NCBI RefSeq assembly: GCF_022712295.1
Contig: NZ_JALAGT010000012.1
Span: 1-45,719, forward strand
Length of the DNA stretch: 45,719 nt
Source of the DNA: Galactobacter sp.
GTDB taxonomy: Bacteria; Actinomycetota; Actinomycetes; Actinomycetales; Micrococcaceae
Direction of reading: 5' to 3'
Below the pieces are notes generated by a model. The model searched no databases, was not told the origin of the DNA, and saw only the letters and a list, made by a program, of their open reading frames with translations. Below, piece by piece: positions 16,638-24,297 of this stretch. The position numbers and the translations under genes are program-made. Each line of letters opens with the position of its first letter. Positions within the stretch are counted from its first letter, which is position 1.

Positions 16638-17201
16638 GTGGCCACCAGTAACGACATCAAGAACGGCACCGTGCTGAAGATCGACGGTCAGCTTTGGAGC
16701 ATCATCGAGTTCCAGCACGTGAAGCCGGGCAAGGGTGGCGCCTTCGTTCGCACCAAGATGCGCAACGTCCTCTCCGGCAAGGTCGTCGACAAGACGTACA
16801 ACGCCGGCGCCAAGATCGAGACGGCCACTGTGGACCGCCGCGACTACCAGTACCTGTACCAGGACGGCGACGACTACGTGTTCATGGACATGGCCGACTA
16901 CGACCAGCTGACCGTGGCAGCCGCAACGGTCGGCGACGCGGCGAAGTTCATGCTGGAGAACCAGGAAGTCACCATCGCCATCAACGAGGGCACCCCGCTC
17001 TACGTCGAGATGCCGGCCTCCGTTGTCCTGGAGATCACCTACACCGAGCCCGGCCTGCAGGGTGACCGTTCCTCCGCAGGCACCAAGCCGGCCACCCTGG
17101 AGACCGGAGCCGAGATCCAGGTTCCCCTCTTCGTTGAGCAGGGCACCCGCGTCAAGGTGGACACCCGTGAGGGCACCTACCTGGGGCGTGTCTCCGAGTG
17201 A
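16638..17201 (+). CDS. efp: Translation elongation factor P
   Basis: A 187-residue three-beta-barrel protein that relieves ribosome stalling at polyproline. Domain I carries the tip loop HVKPGKGGAF with Lys32 at the modification position; domains II-III include the conserved MPASVVLEITYTEPG and GTKPATLETGAEIQVPLFV. No lysine-modifying genes are in the window, and many actinobacterial EF-Ps work unmodified. The GTG start is preceded by AAGAGGAAGAA. nusB starts inside the stop codon. Confidence 0.97.
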   Translation: MATSNDIKNGTVLKIDGQLWSIIEFQHVKPGKGGAFVRTKMRNVLSGKVVDKTYNAGAKIETATVDRRDYQYLYQDGDDYVFMDMADYDQLTVAAATVGDAAKFMLENQEVTIAINEGTPLYVEMPASVVLEITYTEPGLQGDRSSAGTKPATLETGAEIQVPLFVEQGTRVKVDTREGTYLGRVSE

Positions 17202-17602
17202 GTACCCGGTCAAAGGCTCGTAAGCGCGCCCTGGAGGTGCTCTTCGAGGCTGAGCAACGTCGGGGCGACGCCCGTGCCATCCTCCGCCGCAAGGTCGAGG
17301 AGGACGCGGTGAACCCTTATTCCGCAGAGATTGTGGACGGTGTGCTCACCCAGCAGGACCGTCTGGACGAGATCCTTTCCACCTACGCCCAGGGCTGGAC
17401 CCTGGATCGTATGCCCACCGTGGACCGCCAGGCCCTGCGCATCGGTCTGTGGGAACTGCTCTACAACGACGAGGTGCCGGACACGGTCGCCGTGTCGGAG
17501 GCCGTTGCCCTGGTGAAGGAACTCTCCACCGACGATTCCCCGGACTTCGTCAACGGACTCCTCGGTCGTCTGCAGCGCATCAAGCCAACCCTGTTGGCCT
17601 GA
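17198..17602 (+). CDS. nusB: Transcription antitermination factor NusB
   Basis: A 134-residue all-helical RNA-binding protein. It begins with the Arg-rich STRSKARKRALEVLFEAEQR and has the C-terminal block DTVAVSEAVALVKELSTDDSPDFVNGLLGRL typical of NusB. It works with NusE (S10) at boxA sequences of rRNA operons. The GTG overlaps the efp TGA. The unit ends at a strong terminator; the pyr genes that often follow nusB in actinobacteria are not here. Confidence 0.95.
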   Translation: MSTRSKARKRALEVLFEAEQRRGDARAILRRKVEEDAVNPYSAEIVDGVLTQQDRLDEILSTYAQGWTLDRMPTVDRQALRIGLWELLYNDEVPDTVAVSEAVALVKELSTDDSPDFVNGLLGRLQRIKPTLLA

Positions 17603-17613
17603 TCCCTTCTCGA

Positions 17614-17653
17614 AACGATGCCCCCGGCGCCGCAAGGCGTCGGGGGCATCGTT
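17614..17653 (+). terminator. Terminator after nusB
   Basis: An 18-bp stem (17614-17631 with 17636-17653, one G-T pair) closed by GCAA and followed by GTTT. It separates nusB from the convergent PrsW-like gene. Confidence 0.9.
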
Positions 17654-17711
17654 GTTTCGTGCGCGGAAGCAGCACTGGTGCCTGACGCAGTGCGACGGTT
17701 CCGCCCGTGGA

Positions 17712-17753
17712 TCAGGAAGCGCTCGGGTCAGGAAGCGCTCGGGTCAGGAAGCG
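17712..17753 (-). repeat. 16-bp tandem repeat duplicating the PrsW-like gene's stop region
   Basis: Units at 17712-17727 and 17728-17743 are identical (TCAGGAAGCGCTCGGG) and a third partial unit starts at 17744. On the minus strand GCTTCCTGA, the last two codons plus stop of the gene, occurs three times at 16-bp spacing, two of them past the real stop. Confidence 0.9.
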
Positions 17754-19033
17754 GTCCAGCCGCCAGGACCGTGCGCCACCGCGGTGCGCAGGGACTCGCG
17801 GGCGGACAGGGAACGTTGGAGCAGACCATCCTGCTCCTCCACCAGTCCTGCCCGAGGAGCGGCCGGAGAGGGTAGTGGGTCGGCAAGATCCTCGATCTCC
17901 AGCCGCAACGCGATCAGCGCATCTGCGGTCGAGATGACGGAACGAGCCTGAGCCGCCGCGCCGCGGCGGCGTGACCAAGCCAGCAGGCGTCGTCGGGCAG
18001 GCCGGGTGGAGAGCGCCTCCGCCTCAGCCTCGGTGTACCATCCATGATCCACGAGACCCACCATGGCCGCGGCTCGCAGTCTCGCCCTGCGATATCCCAT
18101 GGCGGAGACCGTCACGGCGATGGCCACGACGAAGACCGACGTCGTCGCCGCCACCACGGCAACGATCCATGACTGCGGTTCACTGCCGACGCACCAGTCG
18201 TGGCTGTTGACCTCACGGCACAACGCCCGGGCACGGATCAGCCCCGCCACCAGTGCGCTGCAGAACGCCGAGATCACGACGGCGACGGGCCACGCGAACC
18301 ACAGGCGCTTTCTTCCCTTGACGAGGGCCACGCCGAGCACCAGTCCTCCCCACCCGGACCCGAACGCCTGCAATACCGGCAGGGACATCGCATGGAGTGA
18401 CGCCGCGAGGCCGGCATCGGAGTCCAACCCGACCAGATGGCGGCCGCTCAGGATCAGGACCGCCTGCATACCCCCGAATCCCAATCCGGCGCCGGCGGCC
18501 GTGAAGAACCCGCGGGCCCAGCCGCGAACGCACTCGGGCACCAGGATGGCCGGTAGCAGCACGATGACGGACACCAGTGCCTGTACGGCGAGCATGGTCA
18601 CAATGAGAGAGGGGGTGGTTTCTGCCGTGAACACTCCCTCGGCCCAACTGCTGTCCTTCACCAGGTTGAGCAACAGACCCGGAACCCAGAGAGCGGCAAC
18701 GACGCCCCACCCGATACACACCAACGTTGCCCACATGGCGGGACGGCCATGCTGTGCGCCTCGGCGCAGGAGCACGGCGGTCACGCAGATGACCACGATG
18801 GTGGCAAGCAGAATGTAGATGCGGCCGGCGGCTCCGCCGACTTCACGTGCGGTCCAAGCCACGCCGAACCCGATGACCACGACGCCGAGCAACAGCAGCA
18901 GGTCCGTGATGAAGGCCGGTACCACGCTGCGGGCGGCACTCACGGGCAGCTGTGACCCCGTGCGTACCTGACGCACGGCCACGCTCGCATACGGCAGATG
19001 CGGCGGAACCGACGTCGACGAATCAGCACTCAT
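17744..19033 (-). CDS. PrsW-like polytopic membrane protein, protease residues apparently lost
   Basis: A 429-residue protein with about 8-9 membrane helices (roughly 37-310) and a soluble C-terminal region. The overall layout fits actinobacterial PrsW proteins: FFTAAGAGLGFGGMQAVLIL and SLHAMSLPVLQAFGSGWGGLVLG in the membrane, then GWYTEAEAEAL..RRRLLAW..RRGAAAQAR at the C-terminus. The PrsW metal/catalytic motifs are altered: EExxK reads PECVR (166-170), FxxxE reads FGGMQ (186-190), and the last motif has no His. If the assignment is right, it is a pseudo-protease. The ATG at 19033 follows a leaderless-type TAGGCT box. It lies downstream of ctaA on the same strand. Confidence 0.65.
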   Translation of the reverse strand: MSADSSTSVPPHLPYASVAVRQVRTGSQLPVSAARSVVPAFITDLLLLLGVVVIGFGVAWTAREVGGAAGRIYILLATIVVICVTAVLLRRGAQHGRPAMWATLVCIGWGVVAALWVPGLLLNLVKDSSWAEGVFTAETTPSLIVTMLAVQALVSVIVLLPAILVPECVRGWARGFFTAAGAGLGFGGMQAVLILSGRHLVGLDSDAGLAASLHAMSLPVLQAFGSGWGGLVLGVALVKGRKRLWFAWPVAVVISAFCSALVAGLIRARALCREVNSHDWCVGSEPQSWIVAVVAATTSVFVVAIAVTVSAMGYRRARLRAAAMVGLVDHGWYTEAEAEALSTRPARRRLLAWSRRRGAAAQARSVISTADALIALRLEIEDLADPLPSPAAPRAGLVEEQDGLLQRSLSARESLRTAVAHGPGGWTAS

Positions 19034-19040
19034 ACGTTCC

Positions 19041-19046
19041 AGCCTA
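19041..19046 (-). promoter_or_regulatory. -10 box before the PrsW-like gene
   Basis: Minus-strand TAGGCT is followed by 7 nt and the ATG at 19033, giving the gene its own leaderless start inside the ctaA-PrsW spacer. Confidence 0.45.
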
Positions 19047-19065
19047 GGCCAGGAGACGGCGCAGA

Positions 19066-20001
19066 TCAGGACAGGCGCAGCAGAGAGGTCGAGCGATCCC
19101 AGAGATTCGTTGCCGCAACCATCAACAGTGCGGAGCCGAGCATGTGCAGCAGTACCAGCACGATCGGCAGTCCGTTGAAGTGCTGCGTGTAGCCGATCGC
19201 CCCCTGGACCACGATGACCAGCAACATCCAGAGCACGGCGTGTCGCAGAGCCGCACCGGTGGGGCGACGCAGCACGATCACCAACGCGATCAGGGTGACC
19301 GCGATCAGCAGGTAGACGGGGACCACGTGCAGTTTGGTGACCAGGTCGGGATCGAAGGCGTGGCGGGGTGCATCGGGATCCCCGGCGTGAGGGCCCGCGC
19401 CGGTCACGATGGTCCCGAGGACCACCGCGACTGCGGAAAGAATCCATGCCGCCCAGGCCGGCGCCTTCATGCCCGACGGCACGGGGCCGCCTGCCAGCGA
19501 CTGCCGGCCACGTGCGGCCAGCCCGGTCCGATTCACGAGCAGCGCGGCGGTACACACCAGGAAGGCGGAGGCGATGAAATGCAACGACACCACCCACGGG
19601 TTGAGTTTGGTCCACACGGTGATCCCGCCGATGACCGCCTGCACGGGAATGATGGCGAGCAGAGTCCACGCCAGCCAGTAGATGGTGGGGTGGCTACGGC
19701 GCAATTTCCAGACCGAGACGATGGTGGCGAGCGCGATGATCAACAGGACGAAGGTCAAGGTCCGATTACCGAACTCGATGATGCCGTGGATTCCCATCTC
19801 CCGGGTGGGAGTCATGGTGCCTGGCATGCAGTTGGGCCAGTTGGCGCAGCCCAGACCGGAGCCGGTGAGCCGCACCGCTCCACCGGTCACGATGATGCCC
19901 ACCTGAGAGGCCAGGGAGGCGATCGCCAGGCCGTGAGTGAGTTTTGTGACCGTGGTGGGCAGCTCGAAGCGGCTGCTTGGTCGTGTAGCGGTCTGGGACA
20001 T
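19066..20001 (-). CDS. ctaA: Heme A synthase (CtaA/COX15 family)
   Basis: A 311-residue protein with eight predicted membrane helices. Family residues seen: GGAVRLTGSGLGCANWPNC in the first loop (with the Cys pair), HGIIEFGNR with the heme-ligand His, and SLHFIASAFLV in the following helix bundle. It oxidises the heme O methyl group to make heme A for cytochrome aa3 oxidase, which links it to the SURF1 gene at 30677. AAGGAA lies 9 nt before the ATG. The C-terminus (LWDRSTSLLRLS) is intact. Confidence 0.93.
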   Translation of the reverse strand: MSQTATRPSSRFELPTTVTKLTHGLAIASLASQVGIIVTGGAVRLTGSGLGCANWPNCMPGTMTPTREMGIHGIIEFGNRTLTFVLLIIALATIVSVWKLRRSHPTIYWLAWTLLAIIPVQAVIGGITVWTKLNPWVVSLHFIASAFLVCTAALLVNRTGLAARGRQSLAGGPVPSGMKAPAWAAWILSAVAVVLGTIVTGAGPHAGDPDAPRHAFDPDLVTKLHVVPVYLLIAVTLIALVIVLRRPTGAALRHAVLWMLLVIVVQGAIGYTQHFNGLPIVLVLLHMLGSALLMVAATNLWDRSTSLLRLS

Positions 20002-20028
20002 CGGAACAATTCCTTGGTCGTGTTGTGT

Positions 20029-20060
20029 GGATTGTGCGTGCGCGGATTGTACGTGCGTGG
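20029..20060 (-). promoter_or_regulatory. ctaA upstream region with a duplicated 15-bp element and -10 box
   Basis: Two tandem copies of GGATTGTRCGTGCG (20029-20043, 20044-20058) on the plus strand. On the minus strand they read CACAAT and TACAAT; the latter (20046-20051) is a good -10 box for ctaA, about 45 nt upstream of its start. No clear -35. Confidence 0.4.
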
Positions 20061-20079
20061 GTTACGTCGGGGCTGGGAT

Positions 20080-20868
20080 TCAGTCCCAGCGGAACCATCG
20101 GATGGCTGCCGCCGAGCCGATCACGGCCCAGATCGCCAGCACCAGGATGGACGGGAGGTCGAAGCGTCCGTGCAGCAAGGCCGCACGCAGTGTCTCGGCG
20201 AGGGCGGAGGAGGGAAGCAGCGTCACGATGGAATGGGCGAGTCCGTCCAAGCGACTCACGGGCAGCAGGATGCCGCCGACGCCGGCCAAGAGTGCCCAGA
20301 GCAGGTTGGTGACGGCCAGCGTTGCTTGGGGTCGCATGGTGCCGGCGATGAGCAAACCCAAGGAGGCGAAGGCGGCGACACCGAAGACCAGGGCGATCAG
20401 CGCCGGCAGGATGCCATTCGGTTCCGGTCGCCAACCCATGCATGCGGCGATGACGCCGAGCACCAGGAGCTGGACCACCAGCACCGCGAAGACCGCGATG
20501 GTCTTGCCGAGGATCAGCCCGCCGCGGCCGAGCGGGGTGGTGGAAAGGGAGCGAAGCACGCCGTATTGACGATCGAACCCGGTTTGGATCGCTTGGCCCG
20601 TGAAGGCGACGGAGACGAGGGCCAGGGCCAGAACGCCGGGAGTAGCTGCGTCGATGCGGCGCGGAGCGACCCCGTCCAACACGTCGAGCCACGTCAAGGC
20701 AACGAGGGCCAGCACGGGCAGAACCAGCGCCAGCAGGAGTTGTTCCCCATTGCCGAGGATGGTCTTGGCCTCGTAGCCGGCCTGCCGGAAGGCTCTCACC
20801 GGTAAGGAACGCGGACGCCCCGCAGGACGCGACGTGACGGGAATGGTGGTGGGGGAGTGACTGGTCAT
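20080..20868 (-). CDS. ABC-2 type exporter permease
   Basis: A 262-residue protein with six predicted helices and the ABC-2 permease pattern: a cytoplasmic N-terminus (EAKTILGNGEQLLLALVLPVLALVAL), a loop with DRQYGVLRSLSTTPLGRGGLILGK, then a Leu/Ala-rich helix series. It pairs with the ATPase gene upstream: the ATG at 20868 overlaps the ATPase stop (ATGA). The same ATPase-permease-ctaA order beside the SUF operon is found in other actinobacteria, including the Rv1458c-Rv1456c region of Mycobacterium tuberculosis. The substrate is unknown. Confidence 0.88.
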   Translation of the reverse strand: MTSHSPTTIPVTSRPAGRPRSLPVRAFRQAGYEAKTILGNGEQLLLALVLPVLALVALTWLDVLDGVAPRRIDAATPGVLALALVSVAFTGQAIQTGFDRQYGVLRSLSTTPLGRGGLILGKTIAVFAVLVVQLLVLGVIAACMGWRPEPNGILPALIALVFGVAAFASLGLLIAGTMRPQATLAVTNLLWALLAGVGGILLPVSRLDGLAHSIVTLLPSSALAETLRAALLHGRFDLPSILVLAIWAVIGSAAAIRWFRWD

Positions 20869-21872
20869 GCGGTCTCCGTCGCCTCCTCCTGATGGTGCGC
20901 GCCATCGGTGTGGTCGGCCAGCTCCAAGAAGGCCTCCTCGAGGGTGCGTTGACGCAGGTGGAGGCGCTGCGGCATCAGACCTTGGTCTGCCCACGCTCGG
21001 GTCAGACGGGCCAGCAACTCGGGGTCGGCCACGTCCTGGACCACCCAGGTGTCGACTCCTTCGCGCCGGGCCCACACACCCTCCGGCCACGCGGGGGTCA
21101 CCCCTGCAGCGAAACCGGCCACGAGATCGGCGGCACCGTCCGCCTGGGTCAGTTCGGCCACGGATCCGTGGGCCACCGTGCGACCACGGTCGATGACATA
21201 GATGGTGTCGGAGAGTTTCTCTGCGTCCTCCAACAGATGGGTGGTGAGCACCACGGCACGTCCCTCCGCTCTCAGGGTGCGGATCAGGTCGAAGACCACC
21301 TGCCGCGACTGAGGATCGAGGCCCGCGCTCGGCTCGTCGAGGAAGAGCACCTCGGGATCACCGATCAGTGCGACCGCCAGGGCGAGTCGTTGCTTCTGAC
21401 CGCCCGAGAGTCGCCGAATGGAGGTCTTGGCGAACTGGTCGATGCCGAGGAGATGAACCAGCTCTCCTACGTGGCGAGGGTGGCGATACAGGCTCGCCAC
21501 ATGCCGCAGGTAGGACACCGGCTTCTGTGACGGGGGCAGCCCACCGTCCTGCAACATCACACCGACTCGGGCTCGTAGATTCGCGTCCGCGTGCCACGGG
21601 GTCTGCCCTAGCAGTCGAACTTCTCCGCCGTCAGGTTCCAACAAGCCCTGGGCGCAGGCCAACGTGGTGGACTTCCCGGCCCCGTTGGTGCCGAGCAGCG
21701 TGGTCACCTCACCGGCTCGGGCCACCAGGTCGACGCCCTGCAGCACTTGGACCTGCTTGCCACCCGCACTGCGAAACGCCTTCGTGAGTGCCTTGACGCT
21801 CACCGCAGGGACACTGGTGTCCGCTGATGTGGTGGCAGGCGTCGGAAGCGCGGAAGGGTGTGGTGACGGCAC
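20865..21872 (-). CDS. ABC exporter ATP-binding protein
   Basis: A 335-residue ATPase: Walker A GTNGAGKST, Q-loop VMLQDGG, signature LSGGQKQRLALA, Walker B VLFLDEPSAGLD and switch His in LTTHLLEDAEKL. The last 100 residues form the DrrA-type C-terminal domain with RTLEEAFLEL. The GTG at 21872 is 6 nt after a TAGACT box, so the mRNA is probably leaderless. It is divergent from sufR, sharing the 183-bp spacer 21873-22055. Confidence 0.92.
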   Translation of the reverse strand: MPSPHPSALPTPATTSADTSVPAVSVKALTKAFRSAGGKQVQVLQGVDLVARAGEVTTLLGTNGAGKSTTLACAQGLLEPDGGEVRLLGQTPWHADANLRARVGVMLQDGGLPPSQKPVSYLRHVASLYRHPRHVGELVHLLGIDQFAKTSIRRLSGGQKQRLALAVALIGDPEVLFLDEPSAGLDPQSRQVVFDLIRTLRAEGRAVVLTTHLLEDAEKLSDTIYVIDRGRTVAHGSVAELTQADGAADLVAGFAAGVTPAWPEGVWARREGVDTWVVQDVADPELLARLTRAWADQGLMPQRLHLRQRTLEEAFLELADHTDGAHHQEEATETA

Positions 21873-21878
21873 GCCACC

Positions 21879-21884
21879 AGTCTA
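21879..21884 (-). promoter_or_regulatory. -10 box for leaderless ABC-ctaA transcript
   Basis: Minus-strand TAGACT is followed by 6 nt and the GTG at 21872. Confidence 0.5.
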
Positions 21885-22034
21885 CGGCGCTGAGCGTCTC
21901 TTCCGGCTCGACCTGATGCCGCTCCAGGTCGCAATCTCGCGGCAGTGTCCAACGTCACCTGCAGCTGGGAGTCTCGTCACCAAGTGCTGTCTATACGGCT
22001 ACGACAAGGCTTCCCTTACTGGAAAGCATGACGA

Positions 22035-22059
22035 ACACAAGGGAAGATATATGTTGTGT
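22035..22059 (+). promoter_or_regulatory. Candidate SufR operator (ACACAA-N13-TTGTGT)
   Basis: A perfect 6-bp inverted repeat with a 13-bp AT-rich centre that covers the sufR start codon and probable core promoter. Its place at the head of an Fe-S-regulated operon fits autorepression by SufR. The spacing differs from published SufR sites, so the match is by position more than by sequence. Confidence 0.45.
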
Positions 22060-22823
22060 ATTCGCAGGCAACGGAGGGAACGGCTGTCCTGAGCCCTTCC
22101 CCAGATCCCAAGGACACGGAGCACAGCACCAGGGACCGTGTGCTGCGCACCGTGCTGCAGCACGGTCCCATCACCGCCGCCGAGCTCGGCACAACTCTCG
22201 GCTTCACTCCCGCCGCGGTGCGTCGTCACCTCGATCGACTGGAGTCTGAAGGGCTGATCGGCGTCAAGGAAGTACAGGCCAAACGTGCCAAGGCCGGCCG
22301 GCCGGCGCGCCACTACGTGGTGAATCCGGCCGCTCAGGTTCGCCTGGGCAACCGCAACGGTGAAGCCGCGGTCGACGCCGTGGAGCAGTTGCGTACGCTC
22401 GGCGGAGAAACGGCCGTGAGGCAGTTCGCAGCTCGGCAGGCAGAGCGGCAGGAGCGCCTGTACAGCGAGCGCGTGTCTGCAGCACCTGCCGGTCAGGAGC
22501 GTGCCGAAGCCTTGGCGGAGGCCCTGTCCGAGGACGATTACGTGGCCTTCACCCGCACGGTGGACATCTCCACAGGAACGCAGGCCATGCGCAGCCTCCA
22601 GCTGTGCCAGGCCCACTGCCCGCTCGTCGATGTGGCACGCCATGTCCCAGAGATCTGTGAGGCGGAAGCGGAAATGTTTGCACGGGTGTTGGACGTTGAC
22701 GTGAGAAGACTCTCCACCATGGCTGCGGGCGGGCACGTGTGCACGCTGCACATCCCCCTGGGACGTGACTCGGCGCAGACCAAGCCGGAGAAGCGGACGC
22801 GCATCAAGATTTCGAGGAAGTAG
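22056..22823 (+). CDS. sufR: Fe-S cluster-responsive repressor of the SUF operon
   Basis: A 255-residue regulator with an N-terminal winged helix (about 25-75: ITAAELGTTLGFTPAAVRRHLDRLESEGLIG) and a wing (RAKAGRPARHYVV). The C-terminal sensor part has four cysteines, CQAHC (184, 188), Cys201 and Cys229, suited to holding a [4Fe-4S] cluster. SufR represses suf genes when clusters are plentiful. The GTG at 22056 is used; no strong ribosome site precedes it and the real start could be slightly downstream. sufB starts 11 bp after the stop. Confidence 0.88.
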   Translation: MYSQATEGTAVLSPSPDPKDTEHSTRDRVLRTVLQHGPITAAELGTTLGFTPAAVRRHLDRLESEGLIGVKEVQAKRAKAGRPARHYVVNPAAQVRLGNRNGEAAVDAVEQLRTLGGETAVRQFAARQAERQERLYSERVSAAPAGQERAEALAEALSEDDYVAFTRTVDISTGTQAMRSLQLCQAHCPLVDVARHVPEICEAEAEMFARVLDVDVRRLSTMAAGGHVCTLHIPLGRDSAQTKPEKRTRIKISRK

Positions 22824-22834
22824 GAGGGGACGAG

Positions 22835-24295
22835 ATGACGGAACAAATTGCACCGAGTGCAGCGGATCCAGGCGTGATCGCCGAGATCCTGGAGAAGAAT
22901 CCGGAGCTCGCCGGAATCGGCAATTATGAGTATGGATGGGCCGACGCCGACGACGCAGGTGCCAGCGCCCGTCGTGGACTGAACACGGACGTCGTCGCGG
23001 ATATCTCCGCGAAGAAGTCCGAACCGGAATGGATGCTGAAGCGCCGACTGAAGGCCCTGAAGTACTTCGACCGCAAGCCCATGCCCACCTGGGGTGCAGA
23101 CCTGTCGGGGATCGACTTCGACAACATCAAGTACTTCGTGCGCTCCACGGAACGTCAGGCCGAGAGCTGGGAAGACCTGCCGGAGGATATCCGGAACACC
23201 TACGAGAAGCTGGGCATCCCGGAGGCCGAGCGCAACCGTCTCGTGGCCGGCGTCGCAGCCCAGTACGAGTCAGAGGTCGTCTACCACCAGATCCGCGAGG
23301 ATCTCGAGGCGCAGGGCGTCATCTTCCTCGACACCGATTCCGGCCTGCGTGAGCACCCGGAGATCTTCGAGGAGTACTTCGGTTCCGTGATCCCCGCTGG
23401 CGACAACAAGTTCGCCGCGTTGAACACGGCCGTATGGTCCGGCGGTTCCTTCGTCTACGTCCCCAAGGGCGTCCACGTCGAGATCCCGCTGCAGGCCTAC
23501 TTCCGTATCAACACGGAGAACATGGGCCAGTTCGAGCGCACGCTCATCATCGCGGACGAGGACTCCTACGTTCACTACATCGAGGGCTGCACGGCTCCGA
23601 TCTACAAGTCGGATTCCTTGCACTCCGCAGTGGTGGAGATCGTGGTGAAGAAGGGCGCCCGCGTTCGCTACACCACCATCCAGAACTGGTCCAACAACGT
23701 CTACAACCTGGTCACCAAGCGCGCCGTCTGCGAAGAGGGCGCCACCATGGAGTGGGTCGACGGCAACATCGGCTCCAAGGTCACCATGAAGTACCCGGCC
23801 GTTTACCTCACCGGTGAGCACGCTCGCGGAGAGACCCTGTCCATCGCCTTCGCCGGCGAGGGACAGCACCAGGACACCGGCTCCAAGATGGTGCACATCG
23901 CTCCCAACACGTCCTCCTCCATCGTCGCCAAGTCGATTGCCCGTAACGGCGGGCGTTCCGGCTACCGCGGCCTGGTGCAGGTGCGTGAGGGTGCCAAGGG
24001 TGTGAAGAACAACGTGGTCTGTGACGCCCTGCTGGTTGATCAGATCTCTCGCTCCGACACCTACCCCTACATCGACGTCCGCGAGGACGACGTCACCATG
24101 GGCCACGAGGCCACCGTGTCCAAGGTCAGCGAGGACCAGCTCTTCTACCTGATGGCCCGCGGCCTCGAGGAGCAGGAGGCCATGGCGTTGATCGTGCGCG
24201 GCTTCGTGGAGCCCATCGCCCGTGAGCTGCCGATGGAGTACGCCCTCGAGCTGAACCGACTGATCGAATTGCAGATGGAAGGATCCGTGGGCTGA
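22835..24295 (+). CDS. sufB: Fe-S scaffold protein SufB
   Basis: A 486-residue scaffold subunit of the SufBC2D complex on which clusters form. Conserved blocks: PEWMLKRRLKAL, the FYVRSTER-like region (YFVRSTERQAESWEDLP), AALNTAVWSGGSFVYVPKGV, EGCTAPIY, TIQNWSNNVYNLVTKRA, and the C-terminal DQLFYLMARGLEEQEA. GGAGGGG lies just upstream of the ATG. No intein is present, unlike some mycobacterial SufB proteins. Confidence 0.97.
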   Translation: MTEQIAPSAADPGVIAEILEKNPELAGIGNYEYGWADADDAGASARRGLNTDVVADISAKKSEPEWMLKRRLKALKYFDRKPMPTWGADLSGIDFDNIKYFVRSTERQAESWEDLPEDIRNTYEKLGIPEAERNRLVAGVAAQYESEVVYHQIREDLEAQGVIFLDTDSGLREHPEIFEEYFGSVIPAGDNKFAALNTAVWSGGSFVYVPKGVHVEIPLQAYFRINTENMGQFERTLIIADEDSYVHYIEGCTAPIYKSDSLHSAVVEIVVKKGARVRYTTIQNWSNNVYNLVTKRAVCEEGATMEWVDGNIGSKVTMKYPAVYLTGEHARGETLSIAFAGEGQHQDTGSKMVHIAPNTSSSIVAKSIARNGGRSGYRGLVQVREGAKGVKNNVVCDALLVDQISRSDTYPYIDVREDDVTMGHEATVSKVSEDQLFYLMARGLEEQEAMALIVRGFVEPIARELPMEYALELNRLIELQMEGSVG

Positions 24296-24297
24296 GC

